Shown: piece after piece, positions 25,381 to 36,828 of the stretch
Position numbering within the stretch: the first letter of the stretch is position 1
Layout: every line of letters begins with the position of its first letter
DNA from: Callipepla californica brunnescens
Lineage: Eukaryota > Chordata > Aves > Galliformes > Odontophoridae
NCBI GenBank assembly: GCA_023055505.1
Contig: JALIRH010000007.1
Coordinates: forward strand, 14,139,773 to 14,203,772
Direction of reading: 5' to 3'
DNA length: 64,000 nucleotides
Notes under the pieces: generated by a model
Databases searched by the model: none
What the model saw: only the letters and a program-made list of their open reading frames with translations
What the model was told of the DNA's origin: nothing
Translations under genes and position numbers: made by a program

Positions 25381-26096
25381 CATGGTTTCTCTGAAAATAG
25401 TGCCTCCTATTTATTTGCATGGAAACTATGGGCTGCCATTTTTACTCTAGCTCATAGTGGTGACACCAAATCTCATCACTGGCAATGATGCAATCCTTCA
25501 GCTTTGTTCCATACATCCTGAAAAACTTGCATATGGTGTTCTTTCTGTTTCTGTATGAGAATTCATGGGACTCACCTGGTGCAAACCTAACAGTATTTCA
25601 GCATTGCCCCCATCATTCCTATGACAAGATGGAATTCAGCTCTGTACACAGTTACGTGGTCATAATAGTACGTCAGTTCACACAGAGGAGATGATCAAGA
25701 CACTCTTCATTTCATGGTTTGACAGCAGTACATGGCCATCCAGAAAGTGGCTTGTCTTTCATATTGCAGTCACCACTGCTGAAACATACCTCCCACCACC
25801 TCACTGTGGTCACTTCCACTGTTTGGTCTCCATAAATATTCAGCAAGAGTTGATTAATATCAATGGGAGCTATTTTTTTCTACATGGAGGAATTCAGTAA
25901 TGCATCTTTGCTTCATATAACCTTCCATGTCAGATATCATTATGTCAGACTGCTCCACTGCTGCCATCTGTAACACAACAAAATGTAGTTGAATACTGGT
26001 GGGAAGATTCCGCCTCTACTGCCATACCACCAACATCTGCCTCTGACTGTGGGCCAAGATAATAAATATGAGACATTACTTTTGGAGAAGCCCTTG
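25381..26096 (-). mobile_element. internally deleted mariner (Galluhop-like) transposon, 716 bases
   Basis: The ends are inverted repeats. The left end reads CATGGTTTCTCTGAAAATAG then TGCCTCCTATTTATT. The complement of the right end reads CAAGGGCTTCTCCAAAAGTA then ATGTCTCATATTTATT, alignable with one gap. Both ends abut TA (25379-25380 and 26097-26098), the target duplication of the Tc1/mariner superfamily. The minus strand carries a broken transposase relic. A full mariner is about 1.3 kb, so close to half is missing, mainly the catalytic C-terminal half. Galluhop is my family guess from the terminal sequence and protein resemblance. The element cannot move by itself, but its ends could in principle still be recognised in trans. 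Confidence 0.88.
25427..25928 (-). pseudogene. mariner transposase relic, truncated and frameshifted
   Basis: Reading the minus strand from about 25928, a Met is followed by MKQRCITEFLHVEK, a short phrase with YGDQ-like spacing, and a KDKPLSGWP-like segment. These match the N-terminal helix-turn-helix DNA-binding half of mariner transposases. Further on, SDEIWCHHYELE (25448-25483) corresponds to the GDE(T/K)W(V/I)HHY block that carries the first catalytic aspartate. A stop follows straight away. The blocks holding the second and third aspartates (HDNA and YSPDL in active relatives) are absent because the left terminal repeat begins within about 40 bases. Several stops and frame changes interrupt the rest. 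It is a dead copy with no likely product. Confidence 0.85.
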
Positions 26097-29000
26097 TACA
26101 GACCTAAAGCAATATTTAGGCAACAGTGTGATCCTTGAAATTTCTTAAACTGTTATATATATGATGTCCTAAGTGGTACAAAGTTGATAGAGATCCAAAT
26201 AACCTAAGTTCCCCTTGAATGTATTTATGTATGTCACCTTCAGGAGGTGTAAACAAAAAACACAGCTACCCAAGCTTTGATATTCATGTGCTATTCAGCC
26301 TGAAGCCCCAACAGTTTAACTACTAAACTTTCCATTCCCTGTGATGCCTCTGGCAGGGGTTTGTAAACTCATGTTTTTGGCCTTAGGAAGTCAGTAGGAC
26401 ATATATTTCTTAATCCAGAAACACCAATTTCACTTATCAGGAAAATGTTTTGGGTGAGAAGACGACTTTCTCTCTAGCTGTCCAGACTGAAGAATGTGTA
26501 AAATTAGAAAAAAATCTGTTTTGAACACCATAGAAAATGAAGTCAGAAGCCAAATAATTAATAAGTAGATAAACAAAACTACAAAGATACAACAACAAAA
26601 CCAGAAACACATCTTTGGGACATAATCTGACATACAAGACAGCAAAATATGTATTCCTGAAAATTAAATATATCTTACTAGCACCCAATGGCCTATGTGA
26701 AAAAAATGACAGTTGGGTATAGTCATTACAATTACGTAAAGTGATTAAAATACATATCCTGAGAGAGGATATCAGGTTTCTCAGTAAGCACTCCAGCAAA
26801 CACCTTTTAATGTTGCTCACTTTTTCCTAACTATGGTGAAGATATGCAGTTAACCTGGATGAATTGTGAATCACAAACTTTGTGAAGGAGAACAGAAATT
26901 AGAAAAATATAAAAACTTGGGAAAAAAAGTCTGAATTATCTCCTAGTCTACTAAATTTACGTACATCATGCTTTTATCTATTTGATTTTTTATTTTTTCC
27001 CTTTTCTCTGTGGGAATCTGACCACAAAATCAAAGGCAGATGATGTCATTTTGTAGCGAGAATGTCAAAATGTTTTTTACTGAAACACTTAACAGTGTGA
27101 CACTGGTCTCTTTGCAGAAATTCTGCTAATTTATGATTTAACTTAGTTTATCCGCTGCTCTTTAAGAGCAATTGAGGCATTATGAAAATGAGACCAATAT
27201 AGGAAAAAGTTGCTAGAAAGAAATGTCTTTCTGTAGATGCATTGTATTTCCTTGTTCTAGAGTGCTGGAAGATTAAAGAATTCTTTGTACTCTGTTTTAT
27301 TTTTTTCTGTACTTTCTACTGTTCAGTTTATTTAAAGTGAGAAACTTTTAAAATGGAAATGCTGTCTTAGAGTTCAAGCCTGCAAAGTACAGACTGTTGT
27401 CTAAAGACTGCTCCACTTCTACTGGCTTCAAAGAGAATTGAATCTCTCAGCTTCACACCAATTCCTTGGTTCTTATGTGAATATTTTTAAAGCTGTCTAA
27501 GATCCTAATTCCCATGAGAATAATTAAACCTAAATGGCTTCATATATCTGTACTTGAAGCTAAAGTCCAGTTTCGGGTTACACTTAGTAAGAAAACTCAT
27601 CCTTTTCTTGAAAAACAAAGGCAAAATCAAAGCAAAACATAAATACTAGTCATCTGTCAGTGATTTAATGCATATGCTTCAGATTAGCTCTTGTGTAGCC
27701 ACTATAAAAATATTCCCATACTTTTAAGAAAACACATCTGGACTCTCTCTTCATCAATTTTGTTGGTATCTCTGGTGGAGATACAAGTTAATGATGAATA
27801 ATAATAATGAAATCATTTATTTCAAATGCAGAAGAGCAGTGAAATGTAGCTCAAGTTACTTTCCCTCCAAATGTAACAGCAAGCAATGGTGCTGAGAATA
27901 ATGGAAATATGAACCTCAGCACTTTTGAATTTTCAGGCTCTTTGAAACAATTGAAGCACAAGCTATTCTGTCTGAGTTATTGCTAAGTTTACAATTCCAG
28001 TAGATGCTGTTAGCCTATTCAAATCAATTGAGTTCAGTCTGAGATGAATTTGATCTATTCCATATATAATTTCAAGTTTTCTAAGATGTGTACTGTTTGA
28101 CAGTCTTTACATGACTTCTAACATTACTACATTTCTTGCCTAAGGAATATAAGCTGGTTGAATGGTTTGATGAGAAATGATAAAACAGGTGATTGCTCTT
28201 TCCATTAATGGTCTTCCATTTACGTAAAATTCTGTTTCTTAAACATTTTGAATAGAATTTCTTTGACCAGCATATAACAAAAACAGAAGAAAAAAAAAAG
28301 AAAAACAGTTAAAAAAATGTCAATTTTAATAAAGGAGAACTCAATTTCTTCAGGGAGGAACAGCCAAAGAAAGGCATACATTATTTTTAGCAAAAAGCTT
28401 CCACATGAGTTCCTCCCTCTCTGAAATGGATTTTGTTATCATGACAGAATACTTAGTATCACTTAATTTTGTTTAAGGCTTGTTCACTCTCTCATTTACA
28501 ATGTTTTGCCTGCTCCCCTCAAATGCATATTAGTTCTTAAAGTGAGACAGAACTGAGAGATTTTACCTCTTCAAAACAGAATGTTAGAAAGGAATGAAAT
28601 TTAAGTCAGTATAGCACAGTAAAGTCCTGTTTTCCAAACACTGTTCTCTCCTTCCTTCCTAGTCTTCACCTAGCCCTGAAGACTTAGAAACAGCCATGGA
28701 GATGTGAACCTATTCCAAGTGCTCATCCACCTAGCAGCACAATATATTCCAGACAATTTATCCTTCTCACTTAGTTAAATTGTCTCATATTATTCCCTCA
28801 AGTAAAACACAAAATCTACTAACAAATTTCTGGCTGTGGCTATTCACAAGCTTGAATTGTGTCATTAACAGAGGAAAGATTCCACCTATCAGCAATCATA
28901 TTTTAACCAGACCTTATCTGAATTACATGATACCAAGATTTCCATCTCTAGTTGAAAATGTGCTCTATCATAATGACTGATGTAGAAACAGAAGGTTATC

Positions 29001-30807
29001 GCTTCTGTTCTACTCCAAGCAGGATTTAATGTTATTCAGTGCAGAAGATTCTCTAATGTCCTTCTAATTTTCGTCTTCTATTTTCCTTCTCTACTTTCTA
29101 CTTTTGGTAAGACAACTTGGAAAACTGATGTAAAAAGATAGGAAAAAGAGAAATACAGCTACTACTTAGAGTAACTTATCTATTTAGGCAGGAAATCATC
29201 TGAAGAAAATATTATATCCTGCCTGAGAAATTCCGATTTAACACTGGATGGTGAAGAAAGTAGGGGTTTCAACTAAACTGTACATACATCTAAAGACAAT
29301 TATGTGCATGACACTAGGAGGACTAGACTTAACTACCATTGTAAAGAGTAACTCACAGAATGATAATACCATTGTTTCCAATATATATATAGTACATGGA
29401 TGAAATGACTCTAACCAGTCGGTTCATTGTTTTAATTTGGAGATAGAAGAATGCAAAAAATTAATAGGTTTTTTTTGTTTTGTTTCTGTAGGTTTTTTTA
29501 CAGGTAGATGAACATCCGCCTGTAGGATTGTTTCTAGAATGCACTCAAATTAAAACAGACTGTAGAATTCCTGTTTGTATTGATGGGCTAGCTGAATAGA
29601 CAATGGTATACTATCTGTCCTAAATACAGGGCAATATCACACCTAGGGCTAAAATTTATTACACAATGTTTAGATGGATTAGAAGTGTTTGTGATACATT
29701 TGGCTAGCTGATATTTAGAGACACACTTCATTAATTTTGACAAGGCTGACATTCCCATGACTGCATGTTCGTTTGTTTGCTTCATTTTCCATGCTCTAGC
29801 TGCTCCCGGGTACAAATAGAAGAAAGTGGAAGACAGATGGTCTAAGATAACCTAGATTCCTAGCCATTGGAAATGAAAATTAAATGTAGATATACCTAAT
29901 CTGTAGGATTTTTTTTTTTATTTTTATTTTTAGGGTAAAAAACCAGCATCTGAATCAGTGGCTATTCTTTCTTTGAAAAGGTAAACTGAATTTGAAATGC
30001 AGACTTCTATTTCTTTATTTTTCTGCCCTGGGCAGGTATTTATGGTTCAATGGGAACTACACAGAAGGGAGTCTGAGTTCAAATTTGTTAGATTTTCTGC
30101 TTTCTAAAGCAGCGTATTTGTCTTCTTTCACAGTGTTGAACTTAAGTAAACTCTGTCTCTTGAAGGTTCCTGAAGAGTTTTTTCCTCAGCACGTAGTTTT
30201 GAGAAGTATTAAGCACAGATTACTCAAGTGAAGACCAGTACCACTCACAGCGGTAATGAATTTTACCACGTTGTTTGCATGCATACCTTTGAAATCTGGT
30301 GACCTTCTTTAAAATAACTGAAGAGCAATGGATGCTATTTTGTCAAGAATATGCTCTGAGAAATTTATCTATGAGAATATACATGAAAAATCATTCACTA
30401 CACCTGATTATACTGAAAATATAACAGAAATTTGGAAAAAAAGGATGAAATTCAGGAATTGCATCCAAATCAACCAATAATTCCAATAAACTTTAGCTAA
30501 TATTTGATGAATCAAAAAGCTTCAAAACTATTAGAATTGTAAGTTTTTAAAGAGAGAGAAGAGGTCAAAGTTGGAAAGAATCATCTACCAATGAAGTTTT
30601 TTGATTCGTCTTTTTGGCTAATTACAGAACGAAATTTTTGTGAGCCAAATCTGACAGAGAATGCTGAGGTTCATCACAGTCTGGAATAAGAATCTGTTTG
30701 CACATTCTTCCAGGAAACTACAAACAGTTATGCCCAGGAGATTAGAAGGAGCAACTGTCCCTATCTTTTCCTCCCATTTTTCTACCTCACTTGGTCAGTA
30801 CCAGAAA
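26097..30807. other. AT-rich unique DNA, no gene seen
   Basis: Nothing was identified over 4.7 kb. The 127-codon minus frame (26437-26820) is hydrophobic and unrecognised and overlaps another frame of similar quality, so it is probably chance. A block at about 27800-28040 is less AT-biased and looks candidate-conserved. 29905-29930 is a short T-rich run. Confidence 0.5.
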
Positions 30808-30825
30808 TGTGGTGTCATGGCTTTA

Positions 30826-31399
30826 TGTCATGGTTTTATGATTTTTGGTACTGGTATTCCACATCATAACATCATGTATTGCATTAAGAGTTGAGGAGCT
30901 GATACTCCAGCTCCATAGATCATTGATAATTCCAGGTATACCTACCTCAGAAGAGAAGAAGAACTACATTCCCCAGAGGACTTTGTGATGCTTTGTATTT
31001 TTTCGTGTTTTCCGCTCAGAGGGAACAGATAAAAACCCTCAGCGGTCACGGGACACTCTCTTTCCTTTGGGATCGACTCAGCAGTGGGTGCTCGCTGCCG
31101 TATCGCCTTCAGCGTTAGCGTAAGGCCTTCAGTTTATCGGACACTCTCTCTTGCTCATTTTATTTGATTCATTAGCCTCAATTCCAATTATATTGTATTA
31201 TATTGTGTTATTTTACTTTCTGATATCTTATTTAGTAAATTAGCTTTCCTCCTCAGATCGTTGCCGCTGTTTTGTTTCTAGGCCCATCTCCCTTTTCCCT
31301 TTTCCCTTTTCCCTTCCCCTTTCCTGGGGCGTGGGTCCGTGGGTCCCCCGCACCAATCGTCGCGGAACCGGGCCGATCCAGCCCTGTAAACCGTTGACA
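30826..31399 (+). mobile_element. young ERVL-type solo LTR nested in an older one
   Basis: It starts TGTCATGG and ends GTTGACA, the usual TG...CA frame of an LTR, and is 574 bases long. It carries a TATA-like GATAAAAA (31028-31035), a CpG-containing segment with GTATCGCCTTCAGCGTTAGC, a TTTTCCC pyrimidine tract and a GTGGGTCCGTGGGTCCCC tail. It is almost the same as the LTR at 55768-56342, with about 25 differences by eye. The flanks CTTTA (30821-30825) and TTTTA (31400-31404) are a 5-base target duplication with one mismatch, typical of ERVL. There is no gag, pol or env, so it is a solo LTR left by LTR-LTR recombination. Orientation is inferred from the TATA-like box. Some chicken LTRs of this kind act as promoters, but nothing here shows activity. 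Confidence 0.9.
31028..31035 (+). promoter_or_regulatory. TATA-like box of the younger LTR
   Basis: GATAAAAA lies about 200 bases into the LTR, at the position of a U3 promoter, and the equivalent site is kept in the two related LTRs (GATAAA at 31545-31550, GATAAAAA at 55970-55977). Its use as a promoter is inferred. Confidence 0.5.
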
Positions 31400-31911
31400 T
31401 TTTATGATTTTTTGTCATCAAGCACTAGGAGTTAAAGAGTTACTGCACTAGTTCTGTGGACTGCTGAATTTCTGGGTACCTGGCCCTCAGAAGTGAACTA
31501 CATACCCCAGAGGACTTCGTGTTCCCATTTTCCACTCAGGGAAAGATAAAGCTGTGTGGAAGTCCCAGGACTTCCTCTCTTTTGCTGTTCATCTTGGCAG
31601 TGGAGGTTTCCTAGCTGTCTTGCCTTCAGCTTTAGCATAACTCCTTAGGTTTTGGACACTCTCTCATTTTATTTGATTTGTTAACTTCAATTCCAATTAT
31701 ACTGCATTGAATTGTGTTATTTTGCATTCTGATATCTTATTTAGTGAATTAGTTTTACTCCTCAGTTCATTGCCTCTGTTTAGTTTTTAGGCCCATCTCC
31801 CTACCCTCTCCCTTCTTCTCCTTTCCCTTTTGTGGGCTGTGAGTCCATTGGTCCTCTGCCCCCTTAGTCATGGAACGAGGCTGAACTGGACTGTAAATCA
31901 CTGACATATGG

Positions 31912-33318
31912 CCATTGAAGATTGAAGGTTTGTAGGGGAAATAGTTTGTAAGTAATCAGACTTTATTTATAAAATTACTTTACACTGAGAAAAACAGAAC
32001 TTTGGGGGGAATATTTAGCTGTACAGTTTGCATAATAAAAAGATGGGGATAAAATTAGAAATAAATAGGGGACCACACAGACCCAAATAGTCTCACATAA
32101 CATGAAAGCATGTTCTGTCTTGGTTATTCACAATGATTAACCAAGCCCATAACCTTCCCTTAATTCCTGTGAATTTGTTCGCATACCTTACAGTGTTTTA
32201 AGGACTAATAAATCTTTACTTTTGAATCTCAGTTGTCACAGACACTAAATGGTTATCATGAAGCACTATATAGGCAATATGTGTGTTTGTATAAGGTAGA
32301 GGATGATGAAGAAGGGAGAAGAATTCAGCCCTAATGCTTCTGATCCAAGGTGTACTCAAAACACAGGATACAAATAGCAATAACCATCATCCTCCCAGCC
32401 CATAGTTACACAAATTACACAAATCAAATTCAGCAGAGAGCATATTTACTGAAGTTATTAATCCTTTGATTGCAAAATGCATCAGCGAGGTTGCGCTCTA
32501 ATGTACACTAATCAGCTTCTAATTATAGCAAAAAACTCAACCCAGTTATGATATTTTCTTCCCTGAACTAAGTCCATAAATTTGTGCCCCATTAACCTAG
32601 CCAGTATAGCCCCTCAAATGAAGAAAATGTTGTTTGCTTAAAACAGCCTGCTGAATAATTTACTTTAGAACGTAAAATAGCAAAAGAAATTTTCTCCTTA
32701 AACAGGAGAACCTGAAGACTGAAGTTACCCACAACTTCACAACAAACAAACAAATAAACAAACAAAGCAACAAACAAAACAACATCAACAAAATTCCCTG
32801 TCTATTCCTATTTGATTCAGGATTTATGCTTTGTTCATGTCTTTGATCTCTCCTAGTCATTTACTTCAGCTCTGGTGATATTCCAGCTCCAGGTCTGGCT
32901 TTGTCATGCTGACATTCTCAGTGACACTGACCTCTCTTATCCTCTCAAGCCATCTAATTTTCTCAGAGAACTGAGCAGGTTAAGTAGGGAAGATCTACAT
33001 GCTGTCAGTGTAACTGAGTACTAACCGAGACTATTTGTGATTCCCAAGTCAGAATCCATTAAGTGATCTCCTAGACTGCAGTCTGGCTGGTAATATTAAT
33101 GAAGTACTCTTGGCGTTACACTGTCTTGTTTCCAAGTAATTACTGAAACTTCTCAAATTCTGAAGCTGAATTAAAGGAAGGAAAAATATCAGGCAAGATT
33201 GTGTATATGTGTGAGAATTAAAATGCATATAGGTAGCACATATATAGTACAACTCTGATAGCAACTGCTCTGTGAAGAAGATACCAAAAAAACTGAACGT
33301 CAATCCAGCTCACATGAT
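31912..33318. other. AT-rich unique DNA with an AAAC-rich tract
   Basis: Nothing recognised except the (AAAC)n run at 32741-32790. Frames on the minus strand at 32592-32860 are Leu/Phe/Cys/Val-rich readings of that tract. Confidence 0.55.
32741..32790. repeat. (AAAC)n/(AACA)n low-complexity run
   Basis: About 50 bases of AACA-type units with single-base variants. Confidence 0.85.
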
Positions 33319-33772
33319 ATCACACAATCACGGGTGTTCATAGGGACCTCTGTAGGTCAAGTGCAACCGTTCTGCTAAAGCAGGCTACCTACCTTATGTT
33401 ACACAAGAAAGTGCCCAGGCAGGCTTTGAATATGTCCAGGGAAAGAAACTGTGTGACATCTGTGGGCAGCCTTTTCCAGTGCTCTGTAATCCTGAAAGTA
33501 ACCAAGTTCCTCCTCGTGTTTTATGGAACTTCTAATGTTCCAGTTTGTTCTGATTGTCTTATTCTGTGTGTGGGCACTACTCACTGAAAAGAGATGGTCA
33601 ACTTCTGCTCAACTCCCGTCTTTTATTTATAAACATTGATAAGATTTCAGCCTTCTCTTCTGTAGACTGAACAGTACCAGGTCTCTTAGCCTTTCCTCAT
33701 GAGAGGGATGCTCCAAGCCTCTAATAATCTTTCTGACCCTCTACTGAAGTCTCTCTAGAAATTTCCTATCTT
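33319..33772 (-). mobile_element. CR1 LINE fragment, about 450 bases
   Basis: On the plus strand the order is ATCACACAATCAC, GGGACCTCTGTAGGTCAAG, CAGGCAGGCTTTGAATATG, GTGGGCAGCCTTTTCCAGTGCT, TTTATAAACATTGATAAGAT, GACTGAACAGTACCAGGTCTC and CTCATGAGAGGGATGCTCCAAGCC. This is a long continuous complement of the CR1 3' untranslated region and the end of its second open reading frame. Divergence is moderate to high, so it is an older copy, truncated at its 5' side. The frames of about 60 codons on both strands at 33396-33587 lie inside it. Confidence 0.93.
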
Positions 33773-34450
33773 CCCTCATTCATTTGTTAATTGCATATAT
33801 CTTAAGCTAGTTATGTATAAGTATCTACATATTCAATTAATGTCTTGCTTTAATTTCAATTGAAAATCCATTTTAAATTACATAGGAGGCAATAGAACTA
33901 AATGAATCTTGTAAAGTCCATCAAGTTTCTCAGAAATCAAGAAGAAGGATCAAAGATAGTTGCAATAACAGAGTCTCTGCTTTAAGTTTGATTACCGAGT
34001 TAATTGTGAACTTCTATTATTTAATCCTCAGATTTTCAGTTGTTTAATTTACATATTTCAGAAAAGTGAAATTTTGCCTGTGTAAGATGCTCTGTGGCTA
34101 CTGATCGCACTAAATGGAATATCTGGCCATTATAAAAGTGGAGTCAGATTGTTTTTTTTATTCAGAGTTTCTCTTTCAGAATAAAAATAATTTACTGGAT
34201 AGTGAGATATCATGAACAGTTCACCTTAGCTTCTTCTAAATGCACACTTAATCTGAGGAGAACATAGGTACTGACCTGGAGATTATAACAATCCATCTAC
34301 TTTAGAAAAAGTCTAGACTCATCTTTTTCAACCAGAATTCTTCATTTTGACATCATGAATTCCTCTACTGTTGGTCAAAGAGTGGAGGAACAAATATGCA
34401 AATATATAAAATTAGATTTCTACCAGTTGTGATATTATATAATGTTTTCC

Positions 34451-34768
34451 TTTTTCTTTTCTTTTCTTTTCTTTTCTTTTCTTTTCTTTTCTTTTCTTTT
34501 CTTTTCTTTTCTTTTCTTTTCTTTTCTTTTCTTTTCTTTTCTTTTCTTTTCTTTTCTTTTCTTTTCTTTTCTTTTCTTTTCTTTTCTTTTCTTTTCTTTT
34601 CTTTCTTTTCTTTTTTTCTTTTCTTTTCTTTTCTTTTCTTTTCTTTTCTTTTCTTTTCTTTTCTTTTCTTTTCTTTTCTTTTCTTTTCTTTTCTTTTCTT
34701 TTCTTTTCTTTTCTTTTCTTTTCTTTTCTTTTCTTTTCTTTTCTTTTCTTTTCTTTTCTTTTCTTTTT
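34451..34768. repeat. long (TTTTC)n pentamer array, about 318 bases
   Basis: About 63 units of TTTTC, almost pure, with one irregular patch near 34603-34620 (a TTTC and a T-expanded unit) that shifts the register. All pyrimidine on the plus strand. It continues into a short GTT repeat (34769-34779). The 114-158 codon Phe/Ser/Leu and Lys/Glu/Arg frames on either strand come only from the repeat. Long homopurine-homopyrimidine mirror repeats like this can form triplex DNA and vary in length between individuals, and the assembled length may be wrong. Confidence 0.98.
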
Positions 34769-34779
34769 GTTGTTGTTGT

Positions 34780-36364
34780 AAGTCTTCTGTTATTATATCC
34801 CATCACTCATCAGTACATATCAAAGTATAACACAATGCTGGTATCAGTACTTCCTTTTATAGAAAAAAACAAAACAAAACAAAACCAACCAGTATTTCTG
34901 CTACTGGAGGATGGGTAGGAAGGACAGGGGGAGAACTGTTTTCACGCACTCAACTCTCATATCAACTCTTCTTACTGTTCAGTTGCACTCAACTCACATA
35001 ACTACCTTAATCTGTATTCTCTTTATTTGTTATGCTACTTAAACTACAGCTCTTTTCTGAGTATTTCACTTATTATGCTTGAGCATTCTGCATCAAAATA
35101 ATTCTGACATATCAAGGTTACTGTAAACTACTTAGATGTTGGCTCCAGTTCTGCATAGATTTATGCAAGAGTTTTATTTCATTTGAGATAAGCAGTACTG
35201 TTTACCTCAGTGGGATGTGTAACTATGCAAAAAGTTAAGCCCATAGGTAGCTCTTTACAGTTATGAAACCAAAGATAAGAAAAAAAGCATTGACCCTCTT
35301 GGATTTAAAAGTCTCTGCATGACTAGTGTTCTAGTCTCTTTTCTAGTCTCTAGGCTCTGTTCTAGTCTCTGAGGTCAGACTTCCTTCACTTTTATAGTGA
35401 ACTTATGAATTGACATGCCTTGGAGCTCCAGAGCGCACATAAACACAATCCCTTCAAAAGTGAGCATTTTTCTTCTTGAGGTTTGTTTTGAAGACTATCA
35501 AATACTGTCTCATTTGTAAATCTGATTCAACTCTGTGAAGATACTCAACAGTGACAGTTTGACATGGAAGGTAAAATTTTTGCCCTCTGTTCTAGTCCCT
35601 TACTGAAAATAGATCACCCTGTATTGTCATCAAAGTAAACATACTAGAAGCTATCAATTGCTTTCACAATTGTACTTACTAGAGATTTTTTTATCTGTAC
35701 ACAAGATATTTTTACTATTTATGACAGTATGAAAGCTATATAAGAAACTGAATTGCACTGCTCTACAAAAAAACTCCAAACACTTTTCAATCAACTCCTG
35801 AGCATAGGTAGCCATGGAGATGAGAAAAGCCTCATGGCAGTGATGAACTAAAGTCAAGCTATCATGAGGGCAGACTTTTGATCTCACAGAAGGTGTTTGG
35901 TCAGGAGATAATTCATCATGCAGGAAGCAATAGGACAATATATTTTCTAGGAGAGCAGACAAAGAGTACTATCTTTATTCCATTTGTTTTATAGGTAGTT
36001 GTGTGGCAGTAGAAATTTATCACTGTTGGATGGTGTTCAACACCTGAGTTTGGCTTAAAAAATGATCAAAATTTGCATCACGTAATATAGTGAAAAAAAA
36101 TTGTTTAAAGTTAATCACAAATAGCCATTACTTTTCAAGATACTTTCCACCTTCCTTTATAATTAACAGTATTTTTATATGAGGTTTCAAAGAATAAAGC
36201 AGCAGTTTCCACAACCTCCTAGACAGGAATGAAATCTTAAATCATAAAGTCTAGTTTTAAATTTTTGTATAACTTAAGTGTCCCTGTATATCTGGAGTCA
36301 GATATGTGAACCCAAAATCTATCATTTCAATATAAAACTATATTTGATTTATGCGGTAAGATTT
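34780..36364. other. AT-rich unique DNA, nothing recognised
   Basis: Only a small local repetition of TTCTAGTCTCT (about 35327-35372) stands out. The 102-codon minus frame at 35654-35962 has no recognised domain. Confidence 0.5.
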
Positions 36365-36545
36365 TTAGAACAGTGGAGGTGCAGCAGTGGTTTCTGAGAA
36401 ACAACCCTGCAGACATCAATGTCAGTGAAGAGGGAATGGAAGGAGATGATCTGTGTGCTGGAGCAGATTCCATTGCAGTCCAAGAAGCTCAGAGTGGAGT
36501 AGATAGGTGTGGCCTGAAGGAGGCCATAGCCCATGGAGCAATATC
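36365..36545 (+). mobile_element. fragment of an old avian interspersed repeat, possibly LTR-derived
   Basis: A GC-richer island with GTGCTGGAGCAGATTCC, TTGCAGTCCAAGAAGCTC, GGCCTGAAGGAGGCC and AGCCCATGGAGCA. These GGAGCAG...CCCATGGAG phrases are typical of a repetitive avian sequence family and resemble the older LTR seen at 19363-19780. The minus-strand frame of 61 codons (36349-36534) matches the kind of hypothetical peptide this repeat yields in bird genomes, so I do not call it a gene. Family and orientation are uncertain. Confidence 0.42.
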
Positions 36546-36794
36546 GTGACTAATAGCTATCTTTAACAGGTCCTAACGACATGGATAAAAATCAAACATT
36601 TTTTCCTTGTAATGAGTGCTGATAAAAACAGCTGGAGGAACATCATTAACCAAGGTATCTGGGCCATGAATACAACTCAGGATTAATTAGAGCTAAAGTC
36701 CACTAGGTATTTTTAGATGAGTTTAGAAATTCACTGAAGTCAGTAAGTCTTGTAACTCAGGGGGAAAATCACTCAAAGCTTAGCAATAAATAAA

Positions 36795-36828
36795 TCTCTT
36801 CCAACTCTAAGGGTTCAGTGACTCTAAA
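36795..36828 (+). mobile_element. possible eroded CR1 3' tail
   Basis: CTCTTCCAACTCTAAGGGTTCAG then TGACTCTA loosely matches the plus-strand CR1 end (CCTTCCAACCC...GATTCTGTGATTCT). It is too short to be certain. Confidence 0.35.

Larger units (their letters stand above)
30813..31906 (+). mobile_element. older ERVL-type solo LTR, split by a younger LTR
   Basis: The element begins TGTCATGGCTTTA at 30813-30825. It is interrupted by the LTR at 30826-31399 and resumes at about 31400-31404 (TTTTA), ending CACTGACA at 31906. Without the insert it is about 507-520 bases. The resumed part follows the same order as the younger copy: CCCCAGAGGACTT, TCCACTCAGGGAAAGATAAA, GGACACTCTCTCATTTTATTTGATT, GATATCTTATTTAGTGAATTAG, a pyrimidine stretch and a GTGAGTCCATTGGTCC-type tail. 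Many substitutions and a small 5' deletion mark it as old. TGTGG (30808-30812) and TATGG (31907-31911) look like its 5-base target duplication with one mismatch. No internal retroviral region is present. Confidence 0.85.

Noticed and set aside
26437..26820. A hydrophobic 127-codon minus-strand membrane protein
   Set aside because: Overlaps a second similar frame in another register. Hydrophobic readings are common in T-rich DNA, and no family was recognised.
34396..34918. Long open frames of 123-158 codons on both strands
   Set aside because: They are readings of the TTTTC array (Phe-Phe-Ser-Phe-Leu or Lys-Glu-Lys-Lys-Arg repeats), not proteins.
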